From positions 62,001 through 126,000 of the forward strand of contig NZ_CP196822.1 in assembly GCF_051912485.1 (NCBI RefSeq): a stretch of 64,000 nt of DNA, in the 5' to 3' direction. Of the stretch, positions 60,503 to 64,000 are shown piece after piece (the stretch's first letter is position 1; each line of letters starts with the position of its first letter). The position numbers were made by a program, and so were the translations under genes. Below the pieces are notes generated by a model. That model saw only the letters and a list, made by a program, of their open reading frames with translations. It had not been told where the DNA came from and did no database searches. The stretch comes from Nitrobacter sp051912485. GTDB taxonomy: Bacteria; Pseudomonadota; Alphaproteobacteria; Rhizobiales; Xanthobacteraceae.

Positions 60503-61248
60503 CAAAAGCCAAAAGCCGCGGCGGGTTCGGCCTCGCTCTTTTCACGCTGATCATGGTCGCCCTGTTGATCGGTCTTGGCGTATGGCAGCTGCAGCGCCGC
60601 ACTGAAAAGCGCGCCCTTATCGCCATCCTCTCCGAGCGCCTCGCCGAAAAACCCTCCAGCTTGCCAAACCAGGCAGACTGGGCGGCGTTGTCGCCGCCCA
60701 AGGATGAATTCCGCCGCGTGAGCTTTTCGGCGACATACGAGTCGCGACCCGATGCCATGATCTACACTTTCGGTTCGGGGGTTCGTCCCGATACCGGTCT
60801 TGGCACTTGGGCATTTCTGCCGGCGCAACTGCCCGGCGGCGGCACGGTCATTGTCAATACCGGCTTCGTGCAAAACACCATGCAGGATCGTGGCCAGCAG
60901 GATCGCGCCGTGAGCCCGCTGGTAACCGGCCAGCCTGTCGCGATGACCGGCTATCTCCGCTTCCCCGAGAAAGCCGGTCTGCTGACACCGTCACCGGCTC
61001 GCGACAAGCGACTGTGGTTCTCCCGCGATATCGGCGCGATGGCGCAGGCTCTCGGCTGGGAACAGGTCGCACCCTTCTACATCGACCTCGAGGCGCCGGT
61101 GCCTGCGAGCGGTGTTCCGAAGCCGGGCCCGCTTGAGGTGCATCTGAAGGATGATCATCTGCAATACGCCATCACCTGGTTCGGCCTCGCCGCCGCGGTG
61201 GGGTTCACCTTTGGCGCGTGGTGGCGCAGCCAGCGGCGCTCCACGTAG
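60499..61248 (+). CDS. surf1: SURF1-family oxidase assembly protein
   Basis: A 249-residue haem a insertion factor with helices at both ends (about 10-27 and 222-241) and a periplasmic middle. ALLIGLGVWQLQRRTEKRAL and the end LQYAITWFGLAAAVGFTF are hallmark sequences. The ATG overlaps the DUF983 stop (ATGA). In related genomes this gene is, to my recollection, often followed by ispH; here it is followed by unrelated sequence. Confidence 0.93.
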   Translation: MTKAKSRGGFGLALFTLIMVALLIGLGVWQLQRRTEKRALIAILSERLAEKPSSLPNQADWAALSPPKDEFRRVSFSATYESRPDAMIYTFGSGVRPDTGLGTWAFLPAQLPGGGTVIVNTGFVQNTMQDRGQQDRAVSPLVTGQPVAMTGYLRFPEKAGLLTPSPARDKRLWFSRDIGAMAQALGWEQVAPFYIDLEAPVPASGVPKPGPLEVHLKDDHLQYAITWFGLAAAVGFTFGAWWRSQRRST

Positions 61249-61504
61249 CTCGCAAATTTTCCCCGACCTGCCACTCAATGACGGTCGCCGCTCAGCGAAT
61301 TCTGGTCGAACATCTCGCGCATCCGGCGATTTGCCCCGGACCCGGCCCGGATCGTCATAGCTCGTCGTGACGAAGCGATCCGTGCAAAACCGGCTCCCCG
61401 CCCGACTCATGCCGGGCACCCCGTCCCGAAATGTGAATCCAGGACATGGAATGAAGCGCCACCGTTTCTCCGAACGGCTGTGACGGCCAAGACGCTTCGT
61501 CGTT
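61249..61504. other. intergenic region after SURF1
   Basis: About 250 bases without a recognisable gene. It leads into a transposase relic and may mark a rearrangement joint. Confidence 0.35.
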
Positions 61505-61603
61505 AATGCCGATGCGCTTCCAGATCCTTGCGACAGGCCGCTCGGGTGCCTTGCCAAGGGGCTTTGAGTTCAGCAAAAATCTGCTCGATCGCGTTACGTG
61601 AAG
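61505..61603 (-). pseudogene. IS630-type transposase relic (C-terminal piece)
   Basis: On the minus strand one frame reads SRNAIEQIFAELK, resembling the NPIEQVFAKLK block of IS630 transposases. A second frame continues with KAPERPVARIWKRIG, resembling the following RKAAxRTVEALWxAIG. The family therefore continues across a frameshift. The rest of the element and its ends were not found. Confidence 0.6.
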
Positions 61604-61653
61604 GCCGACTCGGCCAGCCGGAGCGACCTCGTCTCGACACCACAGCACCGGCA

Positions 61654-61848
61654 TCAAGCCGCCGGCGTGCCTTGATGGATCGCTTTCCGGACCTCCGTGC
61701 GAAACTCCGGCGTGTCTTGCTGGCCATGCACCGCTGTCGCGTGCTGCACGGCTGCGTTCACGAGTTCTTCCTCGCTGTCAGCCGAAATAGAAACGGTGCA
61801 TTTCATCTCGCTCGGGAATTCCCGGCAGTCGATGTACTTCCGTGCCAT
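61654..61848 (-). CDS. DUF1059 small protein
   Basis: A 64-residue protein (MARKYIDCREFPSEMKCTVS then ISADSEEELVNAAVQHATAV) that fits DUF1059, a family of small proteins with two conserved cysteines and unknown function. GGGAGGAAAG lies directly before the ATG. It is a single gene between the transposase relic and the cyo operon. Confidence 0.82.
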   Translation of the reverse strand: MARKYIDCREFPSEMKCTVSISADSEEELVNAAVQHATAVHGQQDTPEFRTEVRKAIHQGTPAA

Positions 61849-62156
61849 TCTTTCCTCCCGACGTGGAGCCCTCCCTATGCTGATCTCCTGAAAATACGCT
61901 CGCGGAATTGGCCGAACAAATCACAAAGCAGCGCCTATGCAACGTAAGATTGTAAGGTGTGGGCTGTAAGGATCGTCGATATAACGATGTCGCAAGTTCG
62001 CGCCGGCACCAAGCCCGACATCGGCCAGAAAGTTCGGGCGTCGATCAGCTTGTTGGATCGGCAGGGACTGTGAATTCGGTCGTGGCGCGGCTTGGCAAAG
62101 TAGTTTCGCCGTCGGCCATGCCGATTCCTCAAGATGTCGCGGTCGTATATCGCTGC
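61849..62156. other. intergenic region, nothing recognised
   Basis: About 300 bases between the DUF1059 start and the cyoD stop. No terminator for the cyo operon stands out. Confidence 0.35.
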
Positions 62157-62498
62157 CTAGGTCATGCGGTAATAGCGACTGAGCATGATCCCTAGTGTGC
62201 CACCGACCAGAACGAGGAGCACGACGGCGGCGAAGCCGAGCGCGGCCATTTTATTCTGCGACGACGGTTTCAAGTCGACGTGCAGGAAGTAGCGCAAGTG
62301 AACGATGACCTGTGTAATCGCGGCAACGCCGATGACGACAATGGTCTGGATCGGCGACAACGCGCGAGCGGCGACGAGGCCGAATGGAATTGCGGTCAGC
62401 GCCGACGCTAGAACAACACCGATCAGGTACGACCTGATGGTGACATCCTTGCGGCACGGCAAGCTCGGTCTTTCCGACGATCGCGGCGCGTCCGCCAT
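62157..62498 (-). CDS. cyoD: cytochrome o ubiquinol oxidase subunit IV
   Basis: A 113-residue subunit with three membrane helices. VTIRSYLIGVVLASALTAIP and QVIVHLRYFLHVDLK are typical of CyoD. It follows cyoC by one base on the minus strand and is the last gene of the operon seen here; no cyoE is beside it. Confidence 0.92.
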   Translation of the reverse strand: MADAPRSSERPSLPCRKDVTIRSYLIGVVLASALTAIPFGLVAARALSPIQTIVVIGVAAITQVIVHLRYFLHVDLKPSSQNKMAALGFAAVVLLVLVGGTLGIMLSRYYRMT

Positions 62499-62499
62499 G

Positions 62500-63117
62500 C
62501 TAGAGAAGCCCTGGCAGGTAAACGAAGGAGAAGATGTTGATCCAGACGATGACGAGGAAGTGCCAGAACAGGCCCAGCCGGTACAGTCGCGAGGCGACGA
62601 ACGGAGTCAGCCCGCGCAACGCGACCTCGCATCCCAAGAGCGCGATCCAGATCAGGCCGACGCCGACGTGGGCGCCGTGGGTGCCAACAAGTGTGAAGAA
62701 GGCCGAGAGATAACGACTTTGCGACGGGCCGGCATTGGCGACGGCCATGCTATAGAGTTCCGAAATCTCCGTGGCGACGAAGCCTAATCCGAGCAGGAAC
62801 GTCACGCCAAGCCAGACCACCACGCGCCGGCGTTGCCCGGCGGCGATCGCAACGCTGGCGAAGCCGAAGGTCGCGCTGCTCGCCAGCAGCAGCATGGTTT
62901 CGGCAAAGATGCGCGGGAGCCGGAATAGCGTGTGTCCGGCAGGTCCGTCAGCGGTGTCATGCGCCATCACCACAAAGATTGCGAACAGCAGCGCAAAGAT
63001 GATCGCGTCGCTCATCAGGCAGAGCCAGAAGCCGTAAGTCTTCTCCCCGATGGCGCATTGGGCTGCTTCGGCTTCGGTTTCATCGCCGTGATTGGCGGTG
63101 ATGACGGCGTCGGTCAC
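62500..63117 (-). CDS. cyoC: cytochrome o ubiquinol oxidase subunit III
   Basis: A 205-residue protein with five membrane helices, matching CyoC rather than the seven-helix CoxC. FWLCLMSDAIIFALLFAIFV, FTLVGTHGAHVGVGLIWI and YRLGLFWHFLVIVWINIFSF are diagnostic. Its ATG overlaps the cyoB stop (ATGA). Confidence 0.94.
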   Translation of the reverse strand: MTDAVITANHGDETEAEAAQCAIGEKTYGFWLCLMSDAIIFALLFAIFVVMAHDTADGPAGHTLFRLPRIFAETMLLLASSATFGFASVAIAAGQRRRVVVWLGVTFLLGLGFVATEISELYSMAVANAGPSQSRYLSAFFTLVGTHGAHVGVGLIWIALLGCEVALRGLTPFVASRLYRLGLFWHFLVIVWINIFSFVYLPGLL

Positions 63118-64000
63118 GTCGGCGTCCCAAGTGCGAGTGCGGGAGATAGGGCGCGGCGGCTCTCGATCGATTCGATTTCGCTCGCCGGGATGCGATGCCC
63201 GGCATGATCATGGAACGTCTGCGACAGCGCCGCAGCAAACATGCCGAGCCCCCCAACGGCGGCGAGCCACCAGATCTGCCAGATCATTGCAAAGGCGAAG
63301 ATGAACGACATCGCGCCAAGCAGGATTCCGGCACTGCTATCGCCGGGCATGATGATGTCGTGAAAGCGAGCGGGTTTTGGATCCGCCGTTCCCGCCTGCT
63401 TCATGTCCCACCATGGATCGATGCCGTGCACGTGCGGAACGACGGCGAAATTGTAGGCCGGCGGCGGCGAGGCGGTCGCCCATTCGAGCGTCCGGCCGTT
63501 CCACGGATCGTTGCTCGAGACCGCTAGCGTTGCGCGGTCACGGATGCTGACGGCGATCTGGATGGCGAGGAAGGCAATGCCACACACGATGAAGAGGACA
63601 CCAAGTTGAGCAACGATGAGATACGGCTGCCAGCCGGCTACATCGGTGCGATTGAGACGCTGCGGCATGCCCATGAGGCCGAGAACATACAGCGGCATGA
63701 AAGCCAGACAGAAACCGATGATCCAGCACCAGAAGGCCCGTCGGCCCCATTTTTCCTCGAGACGAAAGCCGAAAGCCTTGGGAAACCAATACTGGTAGCC
63801 GGCGAAATAACCGAACAGCGCGCCGGGGATCAGCAGGTTGTGAAAATGCGCCACCCGGAAAGTGGTGTTGTGTATATCAGCCGGTGCTACCGCGAACAAA
63901 AAGCCGGTCATGCCGCCTACGAGGAACGTTACGATAAACCCAAGCGTAAACAGCATCGGCACCGAGAAATGTACCTGGCCGCGATACATTGTGAGTATCC
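63114..64000 (-). CDS. cyoB: cytochrome o ubiquinol oxidase subunit I (C-terminal part, cut by window)
   Basis: The visible 295 or so residues are the C-terminal half of the haem-copper subunit. TMYRGQVHFSVPMLFTLGFI and RVAHFHNLLIPGALFGYFAG (haem b/o3 histidines) are typical. The frame remains open to the right edge, so the N-terminal half and presumably cyoA lie outside. The HFHN form, rather than the HFHYV of CoxA, marks a quinol oxidase. Confidence 0.93.
   Translation of the reverse strand, partial: ILTMYRGQVHFSVPMLFTLGFIVTFLVGGMTGFLFAVAPADIHNTTFRVAHFHNLLIPGALFGYFAGYQYWFPKAFGFRLEEKWGRRAFWCWIIGFCLAFMPLYVLGLMGMPQRLNRTDVAGWQPYLIVAQLGVLFIVCGIAFLAIQIAVSIRDRATLAVSSNDPWNGRTLEWATASPPPAYNFAVVPHVHGIDPWWDMKQAGTADPKPARFHDIIMPGDSSAGILLGAMSFIFAFAMIWQIWWLAAVGGLGMFAAALSQTFHDHAGHRIPASEIESIESRRALSPALALGTPT

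Noticed and set aside
1..64000. CRISPR arrays, rRNA genes, prophage structural genes
   Set aside because: No regularly spaced direct repeats, rRNA sequence or phage morphogenesis proteins were seen.

Overview
The window is GC-rich alphaproteobacterial chromosome. It most resembles the Bradyrhizobium / Rhodopseudomonas / Nitrobacter group (Nitrobacteraceae). The pointers are a membrane-anchored cytochrome c of the CycM type, a TlpA thioredoxin next to argH, a coxB-coxA-ctaB-small ORF-ctaG-coxC operon, a TrcR-type (DUF1013) regulator, and several short palindromic repeat families of the kind scattered through these genomes. Species cannot be named from the sequence alone.

Layout. 0-13 kb: propionyl-CoA synthetase between two inverted copies of one repeat, a small lipoprotein, trcR, ispH-thrB-rnhA, a peroxiredoxin, a DUF924 protein, a fatty-acyl-CoA ligase, a D,D-carboxypeptidase and an NdvA-like exporter. 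13-22 kb: a solo NMT1-type binding protein, a HisE-like protein, a DedA-family protein, tRNA-Leu(CAA), a thiol-oxidation group (DsbB-like, two small secreted cysteine proteins, DsbA-like), and a divergent NsrR / truncated-haemoglobin locus with a clear operator. 21.5-27.4 kb: an HtrA-like protein that has lost its catalytic triad, two alpha/beta hydrolases, azoreductase with a divergent LysR regulator, an Ohr/OsmC protein and an HNH nuclease. 27.8-36 kb: a signalling region with a haem-c-sensing class III cyclase, two small double-glycine-leader peptides, two hybrid histidine kinases, AlkA-type glycosylase, GluQRS and a YihY protein. 36-45.5 kb: cobalamin adenosyltransferase, etfBA, 3-hydroxybutyryl-CoA dehydrogenase, tlpA divergent from argH, lptM, lysA and cycM.

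45.5-54.6 kb is gene-poor and looks accessory. It holds long non-coding stretches, several orphan small proteins, a CobW-family GTPase with a histidine-rich arm, and a STAND/NACHT-type NTPase that may be part of a defence system. 54.6-61.2 kb is the aa3 cytochrome c oxidase operon with its assembly factors (ctaB, ctaG, SURF1). After a short stretch with an IS630-type transposase relic and a DUF1059 gene, the window ends inside a cyoBCD quinol oxidase operon read from the minus strand.

How it fits together: tlpA, cycM, coxBAC, ctaB, ctaG and SURF1 together supply assembly and electron input for the aa3 oxidase, and cyoBCD gives a second, quinol-fed branch. The points most worth following up are the paired double-glycine peptides beside the haem-cyclase with a CRP-like site between them, the STAND NTPase region, the pseudoprotease, and the near-perfect NsrR operator.
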